From positions 13,329,001 through 13,393,000 of the forward strand of contig NC_068562.1 in assembly GCF_022201045.2 (NCBI RefSeq): a stretch of 64,000 nt of DNA, written 5' to 3'. Source of the stretch: Citrus sinensis. Its lineage: Eukaryota > Streptophyta > Magnoliopsida > Sapindales > Rutaceae. Each line of letters opens with the position of its first letter. Positions within the stretch are counted from its first letter, which is position 1. Position numbers and translations under genes: made by a program. The notes below the pieces were generated by a model, which made no database searches, was not told the origin of the DNA, and saw only the letters and a program-made list of their open reading frames with translations. Shown here piece by piece: positions 1 to 12,379 of this stretch.

Positions 1-1038
1 TCAATTCCAAATACATTTTTCAGAGGCTCTGCATTGGAGACTTTAGATTTAAGGTATAATTATTTTTTTGGTAGAATTCCACATCAGATCAATGAGCATT
101 CAAATCTGCGTACTCTTCTTTTGAGAGGGAATTATCTGCAAGGACCTATTCCTCATCAATTGTGTCATTTGCGAAAATTAGGCATCATGGATATCTCACA
201 CAACAGGCTTAATGGTTCAATACCTGCATGTATTACTAATATGTTGTTTTCGAGGGTAGAAAATGGATATTTGTATGGGTTTGATATAGTATTGCGTATG
301 TATTTAGACGATGCATACGTCAGTAATTACTATAATTCTACTGTTGAACTGTTGCTGGATGGAAACGATGGTAGAATGTTAGGTGCACTAGTAGCGGTGA
401 ATTTTATGACAAAAAACAGATATGAATCTTACAAGGGTGACATTCTTGAGTTAATGGCAGGACTAGATTTGTCGAACAACGAGTTAACAGGTGACATTCC
501 ATCAGAAATTGGTGACCTTCAAAATATTCATGGATTGAATTTATCTCATAATTTCTTGTCGGGCTCTATACCTGAGAGCTTTTCCAATCTGAAAATGATA
601 GAGTCTCTAGACCTTTCCCACAACAAATTAAATGGTCAAATTCCTCCTCAGTTGACCGAACTTCACAGTTTATCTACATTCGATGTGTCATACAACAATT
701 TGTCCGGCCCAATCCCAGACAAAGAGCAATTTTCCACTTTTGATGAAAGCAGCTATAGAGGAAATCTCTTTCTTTGCGGTCCAGCAATTAACAAGGGCTG
801 CACGAATCTCCCAGAGTTGCTAGAACCATCATCCAAAGGAGCAGAAGATGAATCTGAGGTTGATTTGGTGGCATTCTATTGGAGTTTTGTTGCGTCCTGC
901 GTCACAGTGATGTTGGGGTTACTCGCGATCCTTTGGGTAAACCCATATTGGCGCAGACTATGGTTTTATTTCATTGAAGATTGTATTGATTTATGTTACT
1001 ATTGGCTTTTCAAATATGTATTCTATTGGCGATCGTAG
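1..1038 (+). CDS. LRR receptor-like protein, C-terminal part (5' end outside window)
   Basis: The frame is open from base 1 to a TAG stop at 1036-1038, so the gene starts left of the window. The protein carries plant-type extracellular LRRs (pattern LxxLxLxxNxLxGxIP), an island region of about 60 residues without repeats (about residues 75-135 of the visible part), four more LRRs, and a C-terminal cap with the Cys pair around LFLCGP and NKGC. An acidic stretch (EDESEVD) then leads into one transmembrane helix (about residues 280-305), followed by a short Trp/Tyr-rich cytoplasmic tail. No kinase follows, so this is a receptor-like protein (RLP), not a receptor kinase. RLPs usually sit in the plasma membrane and work with SOBIR1-type co-receptors in immunity or development; the ligand cannot be inferred. 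A decayed paralogue lies at 50851-53644. Confidence 0.9.
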   Translation, partial: SIPNTFFRGSALETLDLRYNYFFGRIPHQINEHSNLRTLLLRGNYLQGPIPHQLCHLRKLGIMDISHNRLNGSIPACITNMLFSRVENGYLYGFDIVLRMYLDDAYVSNYYNSTVELLLDGNDGRMLGALVAVNFMTKNRYESYKGDILELMAGLDLSNNELTGDIPSEIGDLQNIHGLNLSHNFLSGSIPESFSNLKMIESLDLSHNKLNGQIPPQLTELHSLSTFDVSYNNLSGPIPDKEQFSTFDESSYRGNLFLCGPAINKGCTNLPELLEPSSKGAEDESEVDLVAFYWSFVASCVTVMLGLLAILWVNPYWRRLWFYFIEDCIDLCYYWLFKYVFYWRS

Positions 1039-1543
1039 AGCACGATTATAATAGAAAGAATATGGATGTGCCACTTGTTTTCTAGTACTACGTTTTCTAT
1101 TGGCTTTTCTGCAATCTGGTATATGTTTTTTCAGAAACTAGATTCAAGGTTTCTACTTACCTTTCGTCTGATTTTCTCGTGATTCAAATGAACAACTTCC
1201 CATAGCTTTTAAGCCTTGCAAGTTCTTTACAATTTATCAGAATTCGAGAGATCCTTCTAATCAAATTGCAGAAGAATTAAATTTGAGAGATCCTATCAAA
1301 TAAATCAGCTTAGAGCATGAGGAGACTAACAAAAGCACCAATTTTTATCTATACAAAAGCAATTAGGAGAAGAAAGCATTTATTAATTATAACGTTATTC
1401 ACCTGAAATACAATTATAACTTGTCTGTAATTCACAAGAATCTACACAAAGAAAAAAAAAATAACCATGAAAGATGTAAAGACTGATAAGGAAAAGGAGA
1501 AAAGGGAAAACAACGGATGGTTGATGAAAACCAGAGACATCAT
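1039..1543. other. Convergent intergenic spacer
   Basis: The 3' ends of the RLP (+) and glycerol kinase (-) genes face each other here. The stretch is AT-rich and presumably holds both 3' UTRs. I see no open frame of coding quality and no repeat. Confidence 0.6.
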
Positions 1544-4332
1544 TCAAAGAGAGAGATCGGCCAAGTTGAAAGTTCTTTCAACAGCTCTGCACCAGGATTC
1601 TGCTTTCTTCTTCCTGAATTCCTCGTTTAAGACAGGCTTGAAAGTGGTTGAAGTCTTAGTCCTTTCTCCAGAATCAAAAATCTCTTCTTCTTTGAAAACC
1701 CCAATTGCTAATCCAGCTGCAAAGGCAGCTCCAAGAGCCGTTGTCTCTATGTCAGCTGGTCTGATGACTGGGCTTCCCAACAAGTCCGCCTGTAAATCAT
1801 GATAAGAACAGTTTTATATGGCCTTCCAGCGCAGAAAGATAATAAAATATCAACACCAGATTCCAGAAAATGGAAAGAGTGTGATGTCTGAATAATGCAC
1901 AGATTGTTCAAAATTACCATTATTTCCATAAGCACTAATTGCTAATTAAGTGATTGCTATTTGAGACCCACACAGTACAACAAAGAAATTGTAGAAAAAA
2001 GGAGAACATGCCAGGCTATTTTACAAATCAGCATAAAATGTCGGGAAACAGTTGTGAAATTTTAATGCAGAAACAGTATGAAACACAAAATTTCCTCTTT
2101 TTACTTTTTCTTTCTTTTTTCCACCCACAAAGTAAGACCCTTTGAAAGCATTTGAATCTAAACATTGCTTTAGCTTCTGATTAGCAAGCAGCCAGCTAAA
2201 AGTTTATTTGGAAAACATCTCTTAAGAATGTATCACACAAATCATGCAGAAGTGTCAAATAAACTTTTCTAGAGCCCTATAAAGACTAACTAACTGACCT
2301 GCATTCAAATATGAGAAGCTCAAAAATGGGAAATCATAATATTTTTCTAAAGAAAGCAGAGTAGTTAAATTTGCTTCGATAGCTGCAAAACTATAACCAA
2401 TAAGAAGAAACAATACCAAGAACAGGATACTTCAGGAAAAAAGAAACAGCAGAAAAATTGATGAGAAAATTGGAAATTGTTATCGGTCATGTGTATGAAT
2501 GAAAAGCTATGTAGAACTGCAACAGAGCACTAAAAATAGCGAGAAGTGCAAACCTGAATCTGCATTAAGAGGTTGTTAACCGTAGCACCTCCATCCACTC
2601 TAAGCAGGAACTCCGACTTTGCATCCTTTATGACACCCTTCTCCACTGCATCCTTTTGCATTGAATCCAAGACATCCTTCACTTGAAAACACATGCTCTC
2701 AAGCACAGCTCGAGCAATGTGAGCCTTGCTTGTGAACCTAGTAATCCCAATGCAAACGCCGCGAGCGTCATCACGCCACCATGGAGCAAACAATCCATTA
2801 AAAGCAGGTACAAAGTAAACCCCACCAGTCGAGTTGACCTGCAATGCCAATTCCTCGATCTCACTTGCACTGCTAATTATGCCCAGACTGTCTCTGAGCC
2901 ACTGGACTGCAGCTCCAGCGATGGCAATTGAACCCTCTAGAGCATAGTTAGTCGGTGCTTTAGGACCAAGCTTAAAGGCTAAAGTGCTCAAAAGTCCGTG
3001 CTTTGACTTAACTACCTCTTCACCTGTGTTCATAAGTATAAAAGCACCAGTACCATAGGTGCTTTTAGCCTCACCCTTTTTACAAGCTTGTCCTAACATA
3101 GCTGCATGCTGGTCGCCAAGACATCCTGAAATTGGTATTCCGGTAATTGGCCACCCTTTGCCAATTTTTCCAATAATCTCAGAATTACTTACAATTTTGG
3201 GCAAAATTTCAGCCGGTATCCCTAGTGTTTCTAGTGTAGGCTTATCCCAATCAAGAGTTTTGAGATTCATAAGCATCGTTCGCGATGCATTAGAGACATC
3301 AGTGACATGCAAACCACCGTTCACTCCACCAGTTAAATTCCATATTAGCCAAGTGTCTATAGTTCCAAACAGGGCATCCCCCTTCTTAATAGCCTCTTTA
3401 ACAGCATCCACATTTTCCATCATCCATAGCAGTTTCACCGCACTGAAATAAGTGCTGATAGGCAAACCAACGGCATCCAGAAAATGGGTTTTCCCACCAG
3501 GTAATTCCTTCTCCAATTTCCTAAAAATGAGACCACTTTCAAACATCAAAGGTAGAAATTCCAAAAATCAACAAATGGCCAGAATTGCATAATCCGAATC
3601 ATGGTCATTAGATGACACCCTAAGCCTACTCATGTATCAAAACCAATAATCAAAAGGCCCCAGATCTTCAATGGTTGAAACGAGGACAATAAACGAACAA
3701 AGATAAATAACAGGAAAAGGACAGGCTGGTCACCTGCAAACAGAACTGGTACGAGCATCCATCCAAACAATAGCATTATAGAGGGGACAACCAGTAGATT
3801 TGCTCCAAAGAACAGTTGTCTCCCTCTGATTGGTCAAACCAATCGCCTTCAATCCACTGTCCACATTGTGGCCATCAGCCGTAGCCTTGTCCAAAGCCTT
3901 AGCCATACACACCCTCACACTCTCCAGGATCTCCATCGGCTCATGCTCGACCCATCTAAACAAATTTTTAAAAAAAGAAAAGTTCAGTTTAACAAACCCT
4001 TCATTGGATTTAATATCACTACAATAAAAAATAAATTAGTCACACAATTCTTTACACATGCTTATAAAGCCAATTTTTTTTCGGAAACAGAGAGCTCGGA
4101 CTAAAAATATCAAATTTTAATAAACCATCAATCAAATTTAGTACGATAATATATACAAAAGAATGCATAAAAATGAAAAAGAGAAAGATGGGTACCCGGC
4201 TTCAGGGTAAAACTGAGTGAACTCGACCTGGTGAGATCCAATGGGACGAGCCTGATGATCATAGATGATGAACCTGGTGCTCGTTGTGCCCTGATCGATT
4301 GCTCCTATGAATACCTCCTTAGCTTTCGCCAT
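1544..4332 (-). CDS. GLI1: Glycerol kinase (NHO1/GLI1 type), 4 coding exons, 523 aa
   Basis: The enzyme phosphorylates glycerol to glycerol-3-phosphate with ATP in the cytosol; the Arabidopsis orthologue (NHO1/GLI1) is needed for glycerol use and for nonhost resistance. Coding exons on the minus strand: 4332-4196, 3955-3734, 3520-2554 and 1789-1544, with GT-AG borders. They sum to 1572 nt, or 523 aa plus stop, close to the 522 aa of the Arabidopsis protein. Visible family motifs: [13 protein letters not shown] at the N-terminus (phosphate-binding FGGY fold), [47 protein letters not shown], then [19 protein letters not shown] in the last exon. The start is the ATG at 4332; the GTG 21 nt upstream in frame is not a plausible plant start. 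All key segments are present and no frame break is seen. The upstream region is part of a 10 kb gene-free stretch. Confidence 0.95.
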
Positions 4333-4819
4333 TTTTGCTTCAAAAATGCTCACTCTGATGTGGGTTTCGAGTGTTTGTTCTGAAAGAAACTATAAAACAG
4401 AGAGAATGATCCCTCAGATATACGAGAAACTCGAGGGAAATTTTCTTGGAATAGCAGACAAGTGTTATCCAAATAACTGAAAAAATTTTACCATGATTTT
4501 GACAGCTATTTGTTTTTATGATTATTATTAGTAGATTTTTTCCAATTGAATCATTTGACAATGAACATAGTATCAATATTAATTCGTTAATAACTATTAT
4601 TTTAGGGATTATTTTAATTTCATCGTCATCGAAATATTGTTATTCTCGTCCAAGTTATCTTTATTTCATCGTCAACAATAAGAGAAAGTCTTAGATAAGA
4701 TTAAAGTAACATTATCTGTATTTATTTTTATCTAATATAATTTCATCAGATAATTACTTTTCAAATTTGGCTAATTAATTTGTTCTTAAAAGGAAATTAA
4801 TTAGCTATATCTCATATCA

Positions 4820-4998
4820 GAGAAATTTTAGAATACATTTATTGTATTATAACCAATTAAAACATGCATGACATGTGTAATTGAGTTTAATACAACCACC
4901 ACTTACATGATAGTTTATAAAATAAATACACACATGTCATGATATTATTTGTTATTGTATGACTAATATGGTACAATAAATATATTCTAGAATTTCTC
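4820..4998. mobile_element. MITE, 27-bp terminal inverted repeats (copy 1 of a family)
   Basis: The ends are inverted copies over about 27 bp with two mismatches: the left arm 4820-4846 begins GAGAAATTTTAGAATACATT, and the reverse complement of 4972-4998 begins GAGAAATTCTAGAATATATT. The element is about 179 bp and non-coding. Flanking 9-mers (CTCATATCA at 4811-4819, CTCGCATCA at 4999-5007) match at 7 of 9 positions, compatible with a decayed 9-bp target duplication of a Mutator-like MITE. A related copy sits at 50562-50733. Confidence 0.8.
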
Positions 4999-7900
4999 CT
5001 CGCATCATCCAAGAAAAAAAAAATCCATTGGAAAAAGAAATATTTACAAACTAATTACATATGGATGAGATATAATGTGTAAAAAAAAAAGAGTCAATTA
5101 TAATTGAGATTTTTTTAAAAGAATTTTAGTTATGGGTTTGATAAAGAGAATGACAATAGTTTTATTTATTTTTATAAATTAAATATAAAAAAATATATGG
5201 TGATTAAAAAATATGGACTGTAGAGTGGTCTGATAACTAAAAGTATAATTATAATATATAAAAATATATTTGCAATACGCTTTTTTTTTTCATTTCTGCA
5301 AACATAAGTTGATTAGTAAATTTGGGATTTTTACATTAAAAAAATAAAATATACATGTTAAATAAGAGGAAATATGCAAGAATAAATATAAAATTGTGGA
5401 GAGAATCTTAAAAATTAGAGAGATGATTTCAAGGCGGAAAGTTTTGAGGGTATTTGTTTTGTTTTATTACGTCATGGTTCCGGAGTACTTGGTTTGCTAA
5501 ACGACTTGGTTGGTGGGTTATCGCCACGTGGGATGATCATAGATTGCTTGTGATCTTCACTTTAGTTGACTTTGACAAAGTTTTGCACGAGCTGCTCGTG
5601 CACTTCACGCGCCTTGGGAAACGAAAAAGTACTGTACTCTTAGGGAGTATGAAGTTAGCAATACTCGCTCCCTTTGAATTTGTTAGTTTCTGTTTTTCGT
5701 TTCGAAATAGGTAGAATAGATTACAATTACAAATGCTTGCCTATTTAAATAATGTAAATGCAAGTTTCCTTATATGCTTTTCCAAAATGGGAACATAATT
5801 TATAATTTACCACAATTGAACAATTTTTTTCTGAAATCAACAAATTAGTTAGTATTTAGAAGATAATTTTTTTCATCAATAAATAACTCACAATCACTTA
5901 AGTTCGAATAATAATAGAAAATATTAATTGTGTTTAATACGTTAGATTTATTATTTTCATCTAATTTTATTTAAAAAAATATGATAATAATCCGAGATGT
6001 TTACCGTAATTTGAATAATGTAATTACATTAAAAACTTAAGGAGATATCAAAAAATATTAATACGTACCCACCATGTCTCTACTTTTTCTATGATAATTA
6101 TAAAAAAAAAAAAATCAATTCTTTAACAAATCCTCTACAATTTTCTTTCGACTTACCATAAATTTTGTGTGGCATCATACGAAACCTTATTAAACAAATG
6201 ACGGTAACACAAAAGATCGATCACACAAATTTGTTATGAGATTCTAAATATAAGCCATTTGTAAGCTAAATTTGGCGAGTTTACAATTTTAGTGAAGCAG
6301 AAAATTGCATTCAATTGATGCTTGCCCAGTTGCCCAAAAGTCAATTAAGGTAACGGAAATCAAGCAGGGGACCACTAGACGGTGGGGCAATTTTTGATGT
6401 GTGGTTATTGATCGGCTTGGCGTATTAGGTGGGACCGTGTATTAATGAACCGCATTTGTGGAATTTTTTCTCCTTGAACTCCATTTGTGGAATGTCTAAA
6501 TAAATAAAATTATTTTTTCCAATGAAAACGATTATAAATCATGAGTAATGATTTAGTAGCCTATTATATTCAATTTATACGTTGTTGTTTTGTTAATTCA
6601 CAGGTTTAATATTGTTTATAAAGAGTCGTAAAATTTGTTATGTATCAATTACTCACCATATGAATGACACTATTATACACTAGATTAATTCTTTATAAAT
6701 CATATTGTCAAATTGAAATAAAAAATCAAGACAATTCAAAGTTGGAATCTCTATCACATAGTAATTCAACAACGCAAAATGGAATGAAAAATCTCCCATC
6801 CATCCATCCAACCAAAAACAAATTTTGACATTGGTAAGGATTATAATTACAGCTCGGAAGCCAATCTAAATTGGGCATTCAATTCAAGTTGGTTTGTGCT
6901 GAATGAGGTTTGGCCAACCACTAACATTAATACATTATTAGTTAGTTACCATGTCTTAAATTATTAATAAAATTTAAAAGCTAAAAAAGCTGGTTAACAA
7001 CTTATATCCTCCAATTGCCAAACTGATATCGTATTGTTTGTTCCTGGCTAATGTCAATTCATTAACAAACGTTCTTAAATTGTTAAGAGATGGATTGGGA
7101 ATGTAGATGTGAAAAGCACTTTTTGAATCCTGAAAAGGTTTTGAAAATGCTGTTAGATAAAAGCACTTGTTTTGTTTGCCTTTTTCTTTTCGTACTGGGC
7201 TTTGGGCCTCTAGTTATTGATCTCTTCTTAAGCCCAAGTTTTTGTACATTTTCCACGATGTGCCTACTTAAATTTCTACTTCTTGACACGTGGTTATCCT
7301 CTAATAGTCTGTCTTCGCATTTTGTACTTTATGATTGAAGTTGGCCGCTATAAGTTAAAACCTTAGAATGTAAATTAGTTTAATTTTACACTTTTGTAAT
7401 GAAAAAATAGTTATATCTTTAAATTTTTTTTTAATTATTATTTAAAAACTGTATTTATTATGTATTATTAACTTTTGTTTTATAATGATAATTTTTTTAC
7501 AATAATTGTAGTTTAAAAGTTACAATATTTTAATTTTAAACAGTGTCTAAATCCTAAATTTGGAGGCATATCAATATGTAGATCCGTATTCAAACAAATT
7601 TACAAACTAATTAGTATTTTGTTAGGTTTAAATGCATCATTTTTGTTTTGACGTTTTGATCTTATTTTACATTTTTTTTATCAACGATTACACGTTTGAA
7701 TCCTCGTGATGACATTACTGTTCTTAATGGTCAATAATTAATATATTATTTAAACTTTCAGACACATATTTAATCTAAAAATCGATGGTAATTACACACT
7801 TTCATAAGATTATCATCGTAATCCTCTTTTTCATCATCATTCTTATTTTATAAATATTAATCTTAGAATGCAACAAAATTATTTTTCAACGTGTACAAGG

Positions 7901-8199
7901 CCCCTGCCATATGGCTGATCCGAAATTATCGTGAGAGTTTTTTAATTCATACGAGCGTAATCGAGCCAGTAGTCAGTTGACAATAGCTTAAAAATTTGTG
8001 CCAATAAAAAGAGGATTAGAAGTTTTTAAAAGAGAATAAATAGTTGGTTGAGCTTAGCTGCTTAGGCTCAAATGCATTCCCTTTAATGGGCTGAAGGCCC
8101 AAGCCTAATTTCATTAGCCACCAGCCGACCGAAGTGGGTTCCTCGCAACATTGAACCGGCCAGCCTAGCCATTTGAAATAGAGCCACGTCAGTTATCCT

Positions 8200-8531
8200 A
8201 ACATGTGAGTCATGAAACCAACTGGGCCTTGGCCCAGTGGCCAGGACCTGCACTCACAACTGTGAGCGCAGCAGTTCGAGCCCCCGTGACGTATGTAGAA
8301 GTTATTTCCTTCCTTAATTATTAAATGAAGGCAGTCTTTTCCCTTTTGAAATGTGAGTGGAGTAGACACCTCTCGAATATTAGAGAGGGTAAAATCTGGG
8401 CAGTGCTGTATAAGAATTAATGTAAATTAGGCCTAGTAATTGTCTGATTGTAAATATCAGTTGTAAATCTCATATAATATGAGTTGTAATCTGAGCATTA
8501 GTCTCATGTAATTCAAAAAACATGTGAGTCA
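8200..8531 (+). mobile_element. tRNA-derived SINE with perfect 13-bp target-site duplication
   Basis: A body of about 306 bp is flanked by identical 13-mers AACATGTGAGTCA at 8200-8212 and 8519-8531. Near its 5' end it carries pol III promoter boxes: an A box TGGCCCAGTGG at 8230-8240 and a B box (AGTTCGAGCC) at about 8273-8282. The spacing is tRNA-like, but there is no cloverleaf or acceptor stem. The 3' end is a short A-rich tail (ATTCAAAAAA). This is the layout of a plant tRNA-related SINE mobilised by a LINE. The perfect duplication suggests a fairly recent insertion. Confidence 0.88.
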
Positions 8532-11500
8532 CGAGCATCCATCCATAAGATGCTAGTTTAGTAAATTTACAATTCATAAAATCTATTATTCAATAAATGA
8601 ATGGCAAATGATATTCATATTCAAGTCCAGATTCAAATGCTGGGATTAGTAATATTATTGTTTGAAATAATAATGCAATCAAATTAAATCTACGGCGGAA
8701 GTAACACAAATAATTGCACATGAAAAGTTTAACGGGGATCTCTGTGTTAGGGGAACTATGGTTACTAAAACATATAAAGAGTTCGTTCAAAGAATTGTTG
8801 GCATTTGATTGAGACACCACCCATTTTAGATATTTATATAAATAAAATCAGGAACGAAATCAAAGCTTGATTTGAATTACCTAGATGAGCCTTCCCTGGT
8901 AGGCATGCTTTTAAAATATTATAATATGTTCTAGAATGAAATCATACATTAAATGAATATTATAAATGCCATCAACGTTTCTCTCTCTCAAATAAAAAAA
9001 TATCTGCAAACAGATGTATTTTATGGGCTCAGCTATTTTGTCCCAATGAGATAACCCAATTGTATCAAGAAAATAAGAAAGGGAATAACCCAACCATCCA
9101 AGGATGTTAAATTTTAAATTTATTATAGTAAAAATATTGATAAATTGGTAATTTTAACTAAAAGTTTTTTTTTAAAGCAAATCTCCATTTAGGATCTATG
9201 TGATTGAATTAATTTGATAATTTTACAAAAAGAATTATGGTAGTTCAATAAATGACCCGCATAGTACAAAAATTAATAATATATTAATATATGCTACTAG
9301 AATATTTACATGCCATTTGTATAAAGATAGCCAATATTTACAATGTAACAGCATAAAAGATTGTTGACTATTTTCTAAGGTAGGTCGAATCCTTTTATTA
9401 TAATTTTAATGACTACAAAAGTTAATTAAACATGATATTTTAAAAACCATATCATCACACTCAAAATTTCTTACAACCACCCCACCCCATATGTAAATGT
9501 TAGTACACGAGGGGGAAAAATGAAAAACAGTTTCCTAAGGTGGATATAACTTATGATTATTATAAGCTTACCTTGCAAATAATACATGATTTACCACAGT
9601 CTTACCTATAATATCATGGAAAAATTAAATAAACTCTAATCTTTTAAATAGTTTGAATCAATGTGTCGAAACCAATAACACCCGGCACGTTGATTTGAAT
9701 TGACAAAAATCCCAATTGGGTATGTTTTATTAATTGTTTAATTGAAGGAGAGGCACACGAAGATTGCTTCAAATCACCGGACAACATAATTGGGTGAGCT
9801 TGAATTATTAAAAGGAAAAAAAGTTATCCCGTTGCGTCATAAAACGTTCTTATTAATCTAATAATCATGCCGCTATCATAATACTTTAATTGAAATATTC
9901 AATCAAGTGCAATTACAATCGTTAATCTATATCGATCGGCACATGTCATTTAATAAAATATTTCATGTCTTACAAATCTAGGAACTTTCTCGATGAACAT
10001 AAAATTAAAAAAAAAATGAAAATGGGAAAGGAAAGCAACAACCCATACAATAAATTATAACGTTGCTTTGTTGCTTTGCATCAATTCGAAGAAGCAAGCT
10101 TCTTTATGTTACCTTTTTTTTAAGAACTAATTGTCACATCGTCTAACTCGTATGATTTTGAGTATCACAAAAGCATTCAACCCATACATCGATTTGATTT
10201 TGATAACTTGTTGACACTTCAAAGCTTCATGGCCGTTGGCTTTAGCAATGATTTTCACTCGCATCTCTTCATGATTCCCACATATTTCACCTTCTCTTTT
10301 TTTACTTTCTTTTTGCTACGTCTATAGATTAGCTCGTTTACATAATCATGTAACCAAAATGCTTCATGATTTATTTACAATTATTAATGGTTCACGAATA
10401 ATCATCAATACTACCAATGTTGTCGCTCTCTCTAGTCTTAATATCTTATCATCAATCACTAAACGCACACTCCACCGCTACCATATTATCTTCCTATCAC
10501 AATCATATAATTAGCCACCATACATTCCTCATACAAGATCCACACATCACATCATCATCACCAACCCCCTTTTTTTTTTTTTAAAAAAAAATGGGAATAT
10601 AGAGGATTTAACTAAAAATAGATTTTCAAAGAACAAAGACATAACCCAAGTACAACATATTGCCTTATTTGGGATTGCTTTTAAAAGATAAACAACATAT
10701 TTCATAGTTCTTGATAAAAAATTATTTGATAATATTTTTATATATTTATTTGATAATCTTTTTCTATTTTGATAGTCGATAAGAGTTTTTTTTGCCCTTT
10801 TTAAGTATCTTATAAAATAACTCACTAGATAATTAATTAATAACAATTATAGAGTTTTTATTAAATAATCACATCATATTTTCATATAAATCCTACTTTG
10901 TAAATAATACAACCCTAAGATATTATTATCACCATAATTATTACATTGACGTTTTTACGAGTATTGAAATATTTTCGTATTGTACTTTTATCTTCAAAAT
11001 AAATATCATCTAATTTTAAACAACTTTATTTATTTATTTATTTATCTATTTATCTATACACATAAATATTTAGTTTTTGAGTCATAACAATTACAAACTA
11101 ACTCTTAGATCTGAAGTTTCCTAATATAAATATTAAAAATAAGCGTCTACAAATTTTATTATCGTTATTATTATTTTTCAGAGAGAAAAAAGCATATCCA
11201 ATTAGATGTGCTAAATCCATTCCCAAATAGGACAACCCAGACGTGGACGTAATACTTTTGTTACTTTCCACAGGTACTTGAGTTCTATGTTCTAACATGC
11301 AACAGCTGTTAAATTTCAACGAGGTACCCGATTGAAGGGGTGATTATGAAATTTGCCCCTCTTTACGTTACGTTGTGCCCGCAACGACTGGGAACGTTAT
11401 AGGGGTGTGTGTGTGGTGGTCAGTAGTGCGATCCAATCGAAATCATTAAAACAACTGTAAGTGGGTCCCACCGGGTTAGGATGGGGACCGCGAAACAAAA

Positions 11501-12238
11501 AACAAGCTTCCTTGAGAGGCGAGTCTTAACCTCGAAAGGCTCTAACGCAACACTCACTCGCACATACACCCCCCCCCCCCTCGGGCCCTCACTCACAAAG
11601 CTTGCTGGCCACCCGCCTTAACTTTCTTGAAAATAAAGCGAAACGAAAGTACAAAACTCCACTATTTTGGCTACATTACAAAAACTCTTTTTTTTTTATA
11701 ATTTTTGGTGTAAAGACTCTTGCTATTTCCACTCCACTTCATTTGAAATTTCATTCCTTCGTTATAGCAGACGTAATTATATACCAGATGAATCATAAAC
11801 GAACGAAAGAAAGAAAAATTACAAATGGAAAACAATGGCACCGAAATGGACTAATGTGAATATTACTAATTTTATTGAGTTATAAGAAAATTGTGTTAAG
11901 GACAAAAACTTAGTTTAACTTATTATGGTATAGTTAAAAGTAATTTTTTAAAAATTATTGGGTCATCAAAGAAGTTTTTTAAGTACCACACAATCCAAGC
12001 TAATCCTCACTTACCTTCACCTTTGATTACAATAAAAAAAATTTGATATTAAAATGCACTAAAGATGCCTCAACAAGTAAAGGCTGTAAACATATAAGAG
12101 GGAAAAAAAAGTGAAGATGGAAATTTGTATCGAAAGATATCCTAATAGAATAAAAAAAAAAGAGTTGTTTTAGGCAAGAAAAATAAGCGTAACTAATTAA
12201 AATGGTTTATCTCTCTATGTTGTTAGAGATTAATTTTG

Positions 12239-12379
12239 GGAGAAATTTGTGGTGCAAATGTGGTATCGTGCCACAGTTGCATCCAGTCGTTGGATACCAG
12301 TAGATCCCATTAATTTAAATATATTTAATGACTGAATGCAATTATGATACAGTACCATAATTATACCGTAGCCTAATCC
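12239..12379. mobile_element. Small Mutator-like MITE with 9-bp target-site duplication
   Basis: The 141-bp element has imperfect inverted ends of about 45 bp. The left arm starts GGAGAAATTTGTGGTGCAAA; the reverse complement of the right arm starts GGATTAGGCTACGGTATAAT. The best paired inner block is GTTGCATCCAG (left) with CTGAATGCAAT (right). It is flanked by the identical 9-mers TTAATTTTG at 12230-12238 and 12380-12388. A 9-bp duplication with GGA-type ends fits the Mutator superfamily. There is no coding capacity. Confidence 0.72.

Noticed and set aside
5454..5714. Plus-strand frame of 86 codons in a GC-richer patch
   Set aside because: No similarity to any known protein, no recognisable domain, and no matching exon nearby. 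Composition alone explains it.
8222..8290. A tRNA gene (A and B boxes present)
   Set aside because: No acceptor or anticodon stem can be formed. The sequence is the head of a SINE flanked by a 13-bp duplication.
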